From the NCBI RefSeq assembly GCF_004799325.1, contig NZ_SSMD01000003.1, forward strand, positions 124,001 through 188,000: DNA of 64,000 bases, in the 5' to 3' direction. Positions 28,765-37,003 of this stretch are shown piece after piece; position 1 is the first letter of the stretch, and each line of letters opens with the position of its first letter. Made by a program: the position numbers and the translations under genes. The notes beneath the pieces are model-generated. The model worked only from the letters and a program-made list of their open reading frames with translations, did no database searches and had not been told where the DNA came from. Origin of the DNA: Thalassobius vesicularis (GTDB lineage: Bacteria; Pseudomonadota; Alphaproteobacteria; Rhodobacterales; Rhodobacteraceae).

Positions 28765-30003
28765 TCAGGCGGTGACCATAGGGCGGGAGAAGGCAAAGAT
28801 CAGGGCGGGCAGCGAGGCGATCGTCAGGACCACCGAGGTCAGGACCACATAGCCGATGGCAATCGGCATCAGCCCGTGCGGCGCCATCACGACGGTGTTC
28901 AGAACCAACAGAACGGTCAGCAGGGTGGTGACGGTGAACTCGGTCTGCGGGCGATCGTTCGAGCGCAGCCAACCTGCGGCCGAGGTCCACAGCAGCGTGG
29001 GAATGGCGGCTAGGCACAGAACCGAGACGATCCCGGCGTGATCCGCCCAATCCGCCCCCAGCAGCAGCGGCACATAGATCGGGGCCAATGCGGCCTGGGC
29101 CAGAACGACGGGCGTGATCAGCCCCATGCTCAGCAGTACGCCTTGGCGAAGGGCACCAGCGCGGTCGGTGGCGTTGCACAGATGCGGGAACAGCACGTTG
29201 GCAAACGCGACCGAGAACGAGCTGGCGATGCTCAGGCCTGCGTTGAACGCCATGAAGTAGACGCCCAGGGCTTCGGTGCCCAGAAGCAGGCCCACGACCA
29301 GCTTGTCGGCCTGCATCCGCAGTGCCTTGACGATTTCGACCCCGAGGACCGCCCAACCATAGGAGAGAAAGGGACCAAGCTCGGCCGGACGGACCTCGGG
29401 GTTACGCCGCCAAGGCTGGAGGCGGCGCATGGCAATTAGCCAGTAGGGGGCGGTCAGCAGACGCGGCAGGATCAGCGCAAGCGCCGAGGGCCAGGCCAGC
29501 GTCAGGACGACCGCCAGAATATTCGACAGCACGATCTGGCTGCCAGCGATGGCGGCGGTGCGGCTGAGTTTGCCCGCCCGCATCGCCAGACCGGCCTGAA
29601 CCAGCCCACCGGGCATGAACAGGTATTCCCCGGCCAGGAGCAGGATCAGCAGCGGCACCAGTGGTTCAGCGGTGGCCATCCAGACGGCCCCGGCCACCAG
29701 CGATTGCAGGCCAAACAGGCCCAGACACCAGACCCAGAAAATGCGATGTGCTGCGGCGCAGGTTGCCTCCAGCCGGTCGGCGGGGGCGGCGATGATACGC
29801 TGGATCACACCGTTTTCGGTAAACGCTTTCAGGATGTCAGCCGCGGCCAGCGCGGTGGCGGCCAGCCCGATCTGCCCCACATCCAGACTATGTGCCACGG
29901 CCACGACCACGAACAGCCGAGATCCCTTGGCGGCGATTTCAGAGGCTCCATAAGCCGCCAATGAGCGGGCCAGATGGCCAAGGGGGGAAAACTGCGTGTT
30001 CAT
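28765..30003 (-). CDS. Wzx-type polysaccharide flippase (MOP superfamily)
   Basis: A 412-residue polytopic membrane protein with about 12 hydrophobic helices, consistent with Wzx-like oligosaccharide-lipid flippases that move undecaprenyl-linked repeat units to the periplasm. Typical segments are ALAAADILKAFTENGVIQR near the N-terminus and LRMQADKLVVGLLLGTEALG in the middle. It is the first gene of the minus-strand glycosyltransferase operon and divergent from the export lipoprotein gene, with a 211-base regulatory space between them. Confidence 0.85.
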   Translation of the reverse strand: MNTQFSPLGHLARSLAAYGASEIAAKGSRLFVVVAVAHSLDVGQIGLAATALAAADILKAFTENGVIQRIIAAPADRLEATCAAAHRIFWVWCLGLFGLQSLVAGAVWMATAEPLVPLLILLLAGEYLFMPGGLVQAGLAMRAGKLSRTAAIAGSQIVLSNILAVVLTLAWPSALALILPRLLTAPYWLIAMRRLQPWRRNPEVRPAELGPFLSYGWAVLGVEIVKALRMQADKLVVGLLLGTEALGVYFMAFNAGLSIASSFSVAFANVLFPHLCNATDRAGALRQGVLLSMGLITPVVLAQAALAPIYVPLLLGADWADHAGIVSVLCLAAIPTLLWTSAAGWLRSNDRPQTEFTVTTLLTVLLVLNTVVMAPHGLMPIAIGYVVLTSVVLTIASLPALIFAFSRPMVTA

Positions 30004-30104
30004 GATCGTAACCGTGCTTGGGGTGTTTCCAACCTATCCGCGTGCCCTCTGGATTGCTTCTGCGCGGAGGGCTTGATGGGGCGGGTGTTCGGGTGATGTC
30101 CTAT

Positions 30105-30140
30105 CCAACCGGACACATTCCATAACCGCTTGCCGGTTGG
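30105..30140. promoter_or_regulatory. Inverted repeat in the flippase / export-lipoprotein divergent space
   Basis: CCAACCGG (30105-30112) and CCGGTTGG (30133-30140) form perfect 8-bp arms separated by 20 bases, about 75 bases before the export lipoprotein start. The position suits a shared operator for the two divergent polysaccharide units. No regulator is known to bind it. Confidence 0.4.
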
Positions 30141-30214
30141 GGCGTGACGCCTGTTGCCTTGTCAGGGCCCCCCGCACTAAACTACAGAAAAGCCACGAGC
30201 AGACCGGAGCCTTC

Positions 30215-31456
30215 ATGCCCAAATCCCGCATACCGACGACTCTGGCCGGGTTTGGGCTTGCCCTTCTTGGGGCCTGTGGTGCGGTCGTTCCCCCCGGAAA
30301 TATCGAGCCCGTGGCCCAGGGTGGTGCCTATCAGGCGCAGTACCGCGAACCACCTGCGCGGGTGCCTGACGCGCCGCTCTTGGTCTCGGCCCGGATGAAT
30401 GCGGAACGCTGCATGACACCGCTTGGCGGGCATCTGGGCGACGGGCCAGGCAGCCGTCTGGCCAAGGGCGCGCATCTGGCGACTCGCTCTCTGATGGGCG
30501 AATGGCTCAGCCGGGGCGATCTGGTCGATATCCGCGTGGATTCCGACGAAACGCTCAGCGGCCCTTACGTTGTCTCGCGTGATGGCACGCTGAAGTTGCC
30601 GTTCCTGAAACCGATCCCGGCGCAAGGCCGCAGTCCCGCGCAGGTCGAGGCGGATCTGGGCCGCGCCCTGATCGAAGAAGGCTTCTACGACGCCCTGCCG
30701 CGCCTGTCTGTGCGGATGACCGACTTCGCCTCGGTCTCTGTTGGGGTGAAAGGCGCGGTGTTCGAACCCCACGCGGTCGAGATCGGCGGCACCTCGGGTG
30801 ACAGGGTGGATTCGGCGCGGCAAGCGGCGCTTGGCTCCTCGACTGAGGGGCGCAATCTGTCCGTTGCGATCCGGGCCGTGGGCGGTGTGCGTCCCGATGC
30901 CGACCTGTCGGCGGTCAAGTTGACCCGCGCGGGGCGGACCCATGTTCTGGACCTGCGCGATCTGTTCGACGGCCAGACCGGCGAGGACATCATGCTGCTG
31001 ACTGGCGATCAGATCGAAGTGCCCAGCCGCGGCTGTTTCCAGGACGAGTTGATGAAACCCGGCCCGCTGTCGCCGCCGGGGATCAGCCTGTACCTGTCGA
31101 ACCTGACGCAGCCGGCCTCGAACAACGCGTCCTCGGCCATCGGTCGAGAGGTCCGCGAAGTGCCCTATGGCACCCGCTACATCCAGGCCGTCGTCGATGC
31201 CAACTGTGTCGGTGGTGCGCGGGCGACCAGCGCCAACCGCTCGGCCATTCTGGTGTCGCGCAACCCGATCAGCCAGGTCTCGACCGTGATCGAACGGGAC
31301 ATCGAGCCGCTGCTGCGCCGTGCGGACCGGGACGATTACGATCCCTACCTGCTGCCGGGCGATGCCGTGGCCTGCTACGACAGCAATGTCACCAACGTGG
31401 CCGAGGCCGCGCGGGTGCTGGGCATCGTGGGTGCTGTGTTCCTGCTTAACAACTAA
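30215..31456 (+). CDS. Wza-type polysaccharide export lipoprotein
   Basis: A 413-residue outer-membrane polysaccharide export protein. The N-terminus has a lipoprotein signal with lipobox LLGAC (Cys at about residue 21). A Poly_export domain follows (GDLVDIRVDSDETLSGPYVV and DGTLKLPFLKPIPAQGRS), then SLBB-like segments (VSVGVKGAVFEPHAV) and a short C-terminal hydrophobic helix LGIVGAVFLLNN. The last is consistent with the amphipathic pore helix of Wza. It is transcribed alone, divergently from the flippase operon. Confidence 0.88.
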   Translation: MPKSRIPTTLAGFGLALLGACGAVVPPGNIEPVAQGGAYQAQYREPPARVPDAPLLVSARMNAERCMTPLGGHLGDGPGSRLAKGAHLATRSLMGEWLSRGDLVDIRVDSDETLSGPYVVSRDGTLKLPFLKPIPAQGRSPAQVEADLGRALIEEGFYDALPRLSVRMTDFASVSVGVKGAVFEPHAVEIGGTSGDRVDSARQAALGSSTEGRNLSVAIRAVGGVRPDADLSAVKLTRAGRTHVLDLRDLFDGQTGEDIMLLTGDQIEVPSRGCFQDELMKPGPLSPPGISLYLSNLTQPASNNASSAIGREVREVPYGTRYIQAVVDANCVGGARATSANRSAILVSRNPISQVSTVIERDIEPLLRRADRDDYDPYLLPGDAVACYDSNVTNVAEAARVLGIVGAVFLLNN

Positions 31457-31463
31457 GGGCCGA

Positions 31464-33929
31464 TCAGGCGTCCGACCAGATCTGGCGCACCTCTGCGATG
31501 TGGCGTTCCAGTACGGCGCGCTCTGCCCGCTGTTCGGCGGCCTGTTCCAGACGGATCAAACCGTTGCGCAGGTCCAGATTGCCAAAGGCCGCCGCACTGC
31601 CCGCCACCATGTGGCTGCGCGCGGCGATCTCGGCATGATCCTCGGGCAGGGTTTCAAGCCAGTCCAGCAACTCATCGGTTTCGCGCTCGAACCTGTCTTG
31701 CAGCTCGGACAGCACGCCGGGTTGGGGCGAGTTGCTGGCAGGGTTTGCGGGAGCATCCTCGCTCAGCGGGTCCAGCACGTTGAGCAGATCCTGCTGCTGG
31801 TAGGGTTTGCCGACAAAGCCCGTCATGCCAGCCTGCGTGATGCGTTCCCGCATTTCAGGTAAGACGTTCGCCGACAGGGCGATGATTGGCACGTCATGGC
31901 TGGCGCCACCCCCGGCGCGTATCCGCCGCGCGGCTTCCAGCCCGTCCATCACCGGCATGCTGATATCCATGAAGATCGCGTCGAACCGGGTTGCCGCGGC
32001 CGCATCGACGCCTTCCTGACCGTTATGTGCCACGCTGACGGTATGTCCCAACAGCGCCAGATGCTCTTGCAGGATTTGCAGGTTGATCTCGTTATCCTCG
32101 ACCGCCAGTACTTGCAAAGACCGCGAGCCCGACCGCACCGAATCGTATGCCACGCGGGTTTCGGGTTCCGCTGTTTGGGCGAAATCCAGGCGGACCCAGA
32201 ACACGCTGCCTTCGCCCGGCTCGCTTTCGACGCCGAGCTCGCCGCCCATGCCATGCACAAGGCGCTGCACGATTCCCAGACCCAGTCCCGTGCCCCCGGC
32301 ACTGCGCTGGTACGAGGCATCAACGGTTTGGAAGTCGTTGAAAATCCGCGCCTGATCCGCCTCCGCGATGCCGATCCCGGTGTCGATGACCCGGAACTCG
32401 ATCCGCGCCGTCTGCGGGGCGGGGGCGTCCAGACACTCGGCCTCCAGCGTGATCTGGCCGCCATGGGTGAACTTGATCGCGTTGCCCACAAGGTTCAGCA
32501 ATACCTGCTGCACCTGCGCCGCGTCGGCCATCACCCAGCCCGGAGGTTCGCCTTCCCAACGGCTGCTTAGGGTGTTGCGGTTGGCCGCGGCATACCCGCT
32601 TTGCGAGGCGACGATGTCCTGCAACATCGCGCCCAGATCGGTCGGCGCCCGCCGGACCGAGTGTTTGCCGGCCTCGTAGCGGGCGATGTCCAGCACCGCG
32701 TCCACATGCGCCATCAGCTGCCGCGCCGAGATTTGCATGTTCTGCGCAAACCGGGTCTGCCGGTCGTTCAGCTTGGTGCCCTCCAACAGGGACAGGTTGC
32801 CCAGCACACCATTCAGCGGCGTACGGATTTCATGGGTCATCACCGCAAGAAAATCAGCCTTGGCCTTTTCACCGGCCAGCGCATGGTCGCGCGCCTCGAC
32901 CAGCTCCTGCTCGGCGGCTTTCACGCTGGTGATGTCGCGCAGGAACCCGATGACGATACGGTCTTTGCCGCTGCCCGCGCTTTCCAGCGCCAGTTCGCAG
33001 GGGAACACCTCTTCGTTGGCGCGCATCGCGCGCAGTTCGATCCGCCCGTGGCCGACGACGCGGGTTTCGCCGGTCAGGTTCATGCGGGCGATGCCTTCGC
33101 GGTGGCGGTTGCGCAAATCCGGCGGGATCAGGAAATCGGCCAGCGGCAGTCCCAGAACCTGATCCAGACTGTAGCCGAATATCTTTTCCGCGGCTTTGTT
33201 GAAATCCAGCACCCGGCCCTGATAATCCGACACGATCACCGCATCCAGCGAGGCGTTCACCACCGTGTTCAACCGCGTATACGCCGCCTCCAGCTCGCGC
33301 TTGGAGCGTTCGGTCTGCTGGCCCATCCAGTGCGAATAATATGCCAGCAGCCCCAGCGCCGCGATCAGCGAGGTGGTGACAAAGGCCAGCCGCATCAGCG
33401 ACACCGAGATCGACTCGCGCTGATTGTCAGAAAGTTTGGCAAAATAGTACAATCCCGAGGTCGACAGGTGGCGCACATCATTCGAAAGCGCCTCGGCGTC
33501 GGTCTCCAGTTGCAGCATTTCCGCCTCTGTGGCGCTGTCCAACCGGTCGATCAGATCGACGTTACCGTCCAGAAACACGCGGATATTCGCCAAGGCCTGG
33601 TTGAACTCGGCCGTATTGCGCAAGTCCTTGTATAGGGAACCTGTCTCAAGCGTCGTGATCCGGCTGTAGAAGATGTCGAACCCGCGCTGAATCTGGTCGC
33701 GCGACACCGAGCGGGCCGCCAGCGCGTGGTCCAACGACCGTTCAAAGGACAGGTATTCCACCTCGGCCTGCGACAGGGTCCATTGCACGTTGTCCGAGTT
33801 CGCGGATTCCAACAGGTCCAGATCGCGCGATACCGCCTGGGTCAGCGACACGATCGCCATAATGCACAACAGTGCCGCCGTCAGCAGCACCGTGTATCCC
33901 TGTCGTCGTAAGGTCCAGCCTTTCCGCAT
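31464..33929 (-). CDS. Hybrid sensor histidine kinase (TM-PAS-HisKA-HATPase-REC-Hpt)
   Basis: An 821-residue membrane sensor. Two transmembrane helices (about 11-33 and 180-200) bracket a periplasmic helical domain of about 145 residues. A PAS domain follows (about 217-335), then HisKA with the phosphorylated His366 (THEIRTPLNG), an ATPase domain (NAIKFTHGG, DTGIGIAEADQ, GTGLGLGI), a receiver with Asp655 (FMDISMPVMDG) and a C-terminal Hpt-like domain with His773 (RSHMVAGSAAAFG). The layout is that of a phosphorelay source needing a separate output regulator. It starts 7 bases after the periplasmic partner gene. Confidence 0.93.
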   Translation of the reverse strand: MRKGWTLRRQGYTVLLTAALLCIMAIVSLTQAVSRDLDLLESANSDNVQWTLSQAEVEYLSFERSLDHALAARSVSRDQIQRGFDIFYSRITTLETGSLYKDLRNTAEFNQALANIRVFLDGNVDLIDRLDSATEAEMLQLETDAEALSNDVRHLSTSGLYYFAKLSDNQRESISVSLMRLAFVTTSLIAALGLLAYYSHWMGQQTERSKRELEAAYTRLNTVVNASLDAVIVSDYQGRVLDFNKAAEKIFGYSLDQVLGLPLADFLIPPDLRNRHREGIARMNLTGETRVVGHGRIELRAMRANEEVFPCELALESAGSGKDRIVIGFLRDITSVKAAEQELVEARDHALAGEKAKADFLAVMTHEIRTPLNGVLGNLSLLEGTKLNDRQTRFAQNMQISARQLMAHVDAVLDIARYEAGKHSVRRAPTDLGAMLQDIVASQSGYAAANRNTLSSRWEGEPPGWVMADAAQVQQVLLNLVGNAIKFTHGGQITLEAECLDAPAPQTARIEFRVIDTGIGIAEADQARIFNDFQTVDASYQRSAGGTGLGLGIVQRLVHGMGGELGVESEPGEGSVFWVRLDFAQTAEPETRVAYDSVRSGSRSLQVLAVEDNEINLQILQEHLALLGHTVSVAHNGQEGVDAAAATRFDAIFMDISMPVMDGLEAARRIRAGGGASHDVPIIALSANVLPEMRERITQAGMTGFVGKPYQQQDLLNVLDPLSEDAPANPASNSPQPGVLSELQDRFERETDELLDWLETLPEDHAEIAARSHMVAGSAAAFGNLDLRNGLIRLEQAAEQRAERAVLERHIAEVRQIWSDA

Positions 33930-33936
33930 GACGCGC

Positions 33937-34458
33937 TCAGTCGTGCACGACGATCCGGTCCAATTGCCAGATACTGCGCGAGTAAATCACCTCGGTCCGG
34001 AAATCCGACGAGGAATCATAGGGATAGACGATCCAGAGCGGCCCCTTGTTGCGCACCGACATCTCTTCGCCGTTCTGCAGGTAGGCGATGATCGGCCCGC
34101 CCGGGGCAGCATCCGTCACGGGGATTTCAACGGCGTAATCGTTGATCGCGGTCGCGCGCAGATGGCTGCCCTGGGCATCGATCGCCTTCAGGAACGTGTC
34201 CAGCGAGACGCCGACGAACGTCTTCTCACCCGTGGTCCAGATCGTCGTGGTCCGGATCTGGGTCGCGGGCAGGTCTTGCAGCATCTCCAGATCAAAGCGC
34301 GCCGCACCCTCTGCGTTTGTCTCGCCAATCTTGCCCGTCACCGTTAAGATGACATTACCACTCGGCTGCGCCATCTCGGCCAGCAGGGGGGCGCTTGTCA
34401 GCCCCAGCACAGTGGCCACGATCATCATCGCACGCATCCCGGCACGCAGTAGAGACAT
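33937..34458 (-). CDS. Periplasmic protein with molybdo-oxidoreductase-like fold, no cysteine
   Basis: A 173-residue exported protein with signal peptide about residues 1-27 (MIVATVLGLTSAPLLA). The rest resembles the molybdopterin-binding domain of the sulfite-oxidase/YedY superfamily: VTGKIGETN, TTTIWTTGEKTFVGVSLDTF, AINDYAVEIPV and WIVYPYDSS. The whole protein contains no cysteine, so the thiolate ligand to molybdenum is missing. It is therefore probably a ligand-binding rather than redox protein. It is co-transcribed with the hybrid kinase 7 bases downstream, suggesting a sensory accessory role. Confidence 0.75.
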   Translation of the reverse strand: MSLLRAGMRAMMIVATVLGLTSAPLLAEMAQPSGNVILTVTGKIGETNAEGAARFDLEMLQDLPATQIRTTTIWTTGEKTFVGVSLDTFLKAIDAQGSHLRATAINDYAVEIPVTDAAPGGPIIAYLQNGEEMSVRNKGPLWIVYPYDSSSDFRTEVIYSRSIWQLDRIVVHD

Positions 34459-34582
34459 CGGCGGAAACTCCCTTTGATAGAAACCAACGCTGGTGGTTAT
34501 CGCACACGGCGGTCAAACTGTGAGGCAGTCAATAGGATATAAATATACCCAAACGGATATATTAGTACGCCAAAAGGATGGG

Positions 34583-35998
34583 TCAGTAGGCACCCCGGCC
34601 GCTGACCACGACGCGGAAGGTCAGCGTCAGCAGCAGCAGGTAAGGCAGAACCGAGCGCGAGCGGGCAAAGGCGATGTCCATGTCCACCATCTTGTCAAAG
34701 CAGATGTCGGCGCGGCCGGACACTTGCCACAGGCCGGTCAGGCCCGGACGGACGCTCAGCCGTTCCAGGGCCGCGCTTGGGTAGGCGGCCACTTCCTCGG
34801 GCAGGGCGGGGCGAGGGCCGACCAGCGACATTTGCCCCATCAGGACGTTGATGATCTGCGGCAGTTCGTCCAGCGAGCTGCGCCGCAACAGGCGACCCAC
34901 GCGCGTGATTCGGGGATCATTGCGCGACTTGAAGCAGATGCCGCCCCGGTCCGAGCTTGCCAGCAGCGCCGCCCGCCGTTCCGCCGCATCAATGTACATC
35001 GAGCGGAATTTCATCATCCGGAAACCGCGGCCATCCTTGCCCACGCGAATCTGCGAGAAGAACACGGGCCCGCGGCTGTCCAGCTTGATCGCCAGCGCCA
35101 CCAGCAGGAACAGCGGGGTCAGCAGGGTCAGCCCGGCCAGGCTAAAGGTGAAATCCATGGCCCGCCGGATCGGCGTGACCTCGGGGGTGCGGCTGGCCAT
35201 CGCAGCCCCGGCCGCGCGCGCCATGAAGGTCGCGTTGCCGACCAGATAGCGGTGTGCCATGCGGCGCGGCTCCATCGCCAGGCGCCACAGCCATTCGCAC
35301 CGCGCCTTGCGCACCAAAACCGGAGCGCGTTTGACATTGCCCGCCAGGAAATCCAGCAGCGCACCGACGGCCAGTTGCAGACGCGGGGCCAGGCGGTGGC
35401 GGTTGCGGGTCAGCCACAGCTCTTGCAGGGGCACGCCCAGGGCAACCAGCAGGATATCCGCGCCCGAGTCGTTGATCCGTGCAACGGCGACGGTTTCGTC
35501 GGCGGCGTCCTCATATCCATTCATCGTTCCCGCGATCCGCAGGCCGGGGATGGACAGGCACAGCTTGTCCGCGGCGGCCTCGGCGGTGCCGGGTTTGCCC
35601 CCCATCAGGAACACCGACAGCCCGCGCCGGGCCGCTTCGCGCAGCAGGGTCGGGGTGAAATCGGTGCCGTTCAGGTTCTCGGTCAGTTTGTGGCCAGACA
35701 GGCGGGCGGCCAGATCGATGCCCAGCCCGTCGGGCAGGATCACATCGGCACGGGACACCGCATTCGCATAGTCCTCATTCTTCGCCCGGATGTTGGCGCA
35801 ATGTGCGTTCATAAAGAACACCTGCTGCGTTTGCGTCGCATCCAGCAGGTGGCCCACCGTGGTTTCGGTTCCTGCGTCCACGATCTGCATACCCATCACC
35901 GGCAGCGTCGGCAGCGGGGTGCGTTTCGTTGCAACGGTTGCGAAACGGTCGGTTTCAGTGGCTTCAGGCCGAAAGGCACGGACGGGGTAGTTCAGCAT
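34583..35998 (-). CDS. Fusion of GT26 (WecG/TagA/CpsF) and priming sugar-phosphate transferase
   Basis: A 471-residue protein joining two enzymes normally separate. Residues about 30-245 are a WecG/TagA/CpsF transferase (NAHCANIRAKNEDYANAV, LPDGLGIDLAARLSG, LLVALGVPLQELWL). Residues about 275-470 are a bacterial sugar transferase of the WcaJ/PglC type. That part has one membrane segment (FTFSLAGLTLLTPLFLLVAL), MKFRSMY, DELPQIINVLMGQMSLVGPR and RPGLTGLWQVSGR. The second half would load the first sugar onto undecaprenyl phosphate and the first half would add the next. The start may instead be a GTG at 36067. Confidence 0.9.
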   Translation of the reverse strand: MLNYPVRAFRPEATETDRFATVATKRTPLPTLPVMGMQIVDAGTETTVGHLLDATQTQQVFFMNAHCANIRAKNEDYANAVSRADVILPDGLGIDLAARLSGHKLTENLNGTDFTPTLLREAARRGLSVFLMGGKPGTAEAAADKLCLSIPGLRIAGTMNGYEDAADETVAVARINDSGADILLVALGVPLQELWLTRNRHRLAPRLQLAVGALLDFLAGNVKRAPVLVRKARCEWLWRLAMEPRRMAHRYLVGNATFMARAAGAAMASRTPEVTPIRRAMDFTFSLAGLTLLTPLFLLVALAIKLDSRGPVFFSQIRVGKDGRGFRMMKFRSMYIDAAERRAALLASSDRGGICFKSRNDPRITRVGRLLRRSSLDELPQIINVLMGQMSLVGPRPALPEEVAAYPSAALERLSVRPGLTGLWQVSGRADICFDKMVDMDIAFARSRSVLPYLLLLTLTFRVVVSGRGAY

Positions 35999-36152
35999 GA
36001 CAAGCACCAGATACTTGAGGGTGAGTGGATTAACCGTAGAAACACCGCTCAGGCCCTTTTGGTCCACCGCGAGGCCGGACAGGATCGGCGTACGGGGGGA
36101 TGCTGTCCCGTTCGTCAGGTGGGGTCAGTGGCATCATTTCGATACCGCATCA

Positions 36153-36171
36153 ATCCGTACGGATATATAAT
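36153..36171. promoter_or_regulatory. Perfect palindrome with TATAAT in a divergent promoter region
   Basis: ATCCGTACGGAT (36153-36164) is a perfect 12-base palindrome. TATAAT (36166-36171) follows on the plus strand about 95 bases before the response regulator start; no good -35 precedes it. GGATATA, which overlaps the palindrome's right arm, occurs twice more at about 34533 and 34555, upstream of the sensor kinase operon. This suggests a shared regulator, possibly the LuxR-type protein encoded next door. Confidence 0.45.
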
Positions 36172-36265
36172 TGGCCCGAATGGGGCGGGCGTCAGTTTTC
36201 GTATCTCCTTGAGTTTTCAGACCACTGACGCTTTAATCCATCATAGATAGAGAGGGCAGACCAAA

Positions 36266-36880
36266 TTGCGCATCCTGATTGCCGACGACCACGAGTTGCT
36301 GCGTGACACGCTTGTTGCGTTCCTGCATGCCGAAGGCGGGCTGGAGACCGAGACGGCTGCCACCTTTGACGAGGCTTGCGCCCGCATCCGCACGTCCGAC
36401 CGGTTCGATCTGGTCCTGCTGGATTACAAGATGCCGGGCATGAACGGTCTGGACAGTTTGCGCCAGGCGTTGACCCTGAACGGCGGGCAGCGTGTTGCCC
36501 TGATCTCGGGCGAGGCGACGCGCAAGATCGCCGAACAAGCGCTGGAGGTCGGCGCGGCCGGCTTCGTGCCCAAGACGCTGCCGGCGAAATCTCTGGTCAA
36601 CGCGATCAAGTTCATGGCGATGGGCGAACAATACGCCCCCATCGCCTTCATGACCGCGGACGAGGCAGGCCCCACCGGCCCCTTGGCCGAAAAGCTGACC
36701 ACCCGTGAAATGCAGGTGCTGCAAGGGCTGACCGAGGGCAAATCCAACAAGGAAATCGCCCGCGATCTGGACCTGACCGAGCCGACGATCAAGCTGCATA
36801 TGAAAACCCTGTATCGCAAGCTGGACGTGGCCAACCGCACCCAGGCGGCCATCGTCGCCCGCGACGCCGGGCTGTTCTGA
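36266..36880 (+). CDS. LuxR/NarL-type response regulator
   Basis: A 204-residue two-domain regulator. The receiver has ILIADDHE, phospho-acceptor Asp53 (LVLLDYKMPGMNG) and Lys103 (GFVPKTLPAKS). The C-terminal LuxR helix-turn-helix (about 140-200) contains LTTREMQVLQGLTEGKSNKEI and a recognition helix in TEPTIKLHMKTLYRKL. The start is a TTG at 36266, preceded by AGAGGG; no better ATG fits the receiver N-terminus. It sits at the head of the co-polymerase/polymerase genes and is the nearest candidate output for the hybrid kinase phosphorelay. Confidence 0.9.
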   Translation: MRILIADDHELLRDTLVAFLHAEGGLETETAATFDEACARIRTSDRFDLVLLDYKMPGMNGLDSLRQALTLNGGQRVALISGEATRKIAEQALEVGAAGFVPKTLPAKSLVNAIKFMAMGEQYAPIAFMTADEAGPTGPLAEKLTTREMQVLQGLTEGKSNKEIARDLDLTEPTIKLHMKTLYRKLDVANRTQAAIVARDAGLF

Positions 36881-37003
36881 CCGGGCGATGGCGGTGCACA
36901 CCCGTTCGGATAGGCCCGCATCCGTTTCCACCTTTCCCTGATACCCCGGCGCAGCATCGGCTGTTCAACTTTTGCGCTACTCCTTCGGAAAAGGAGAGTG
37001 CTC

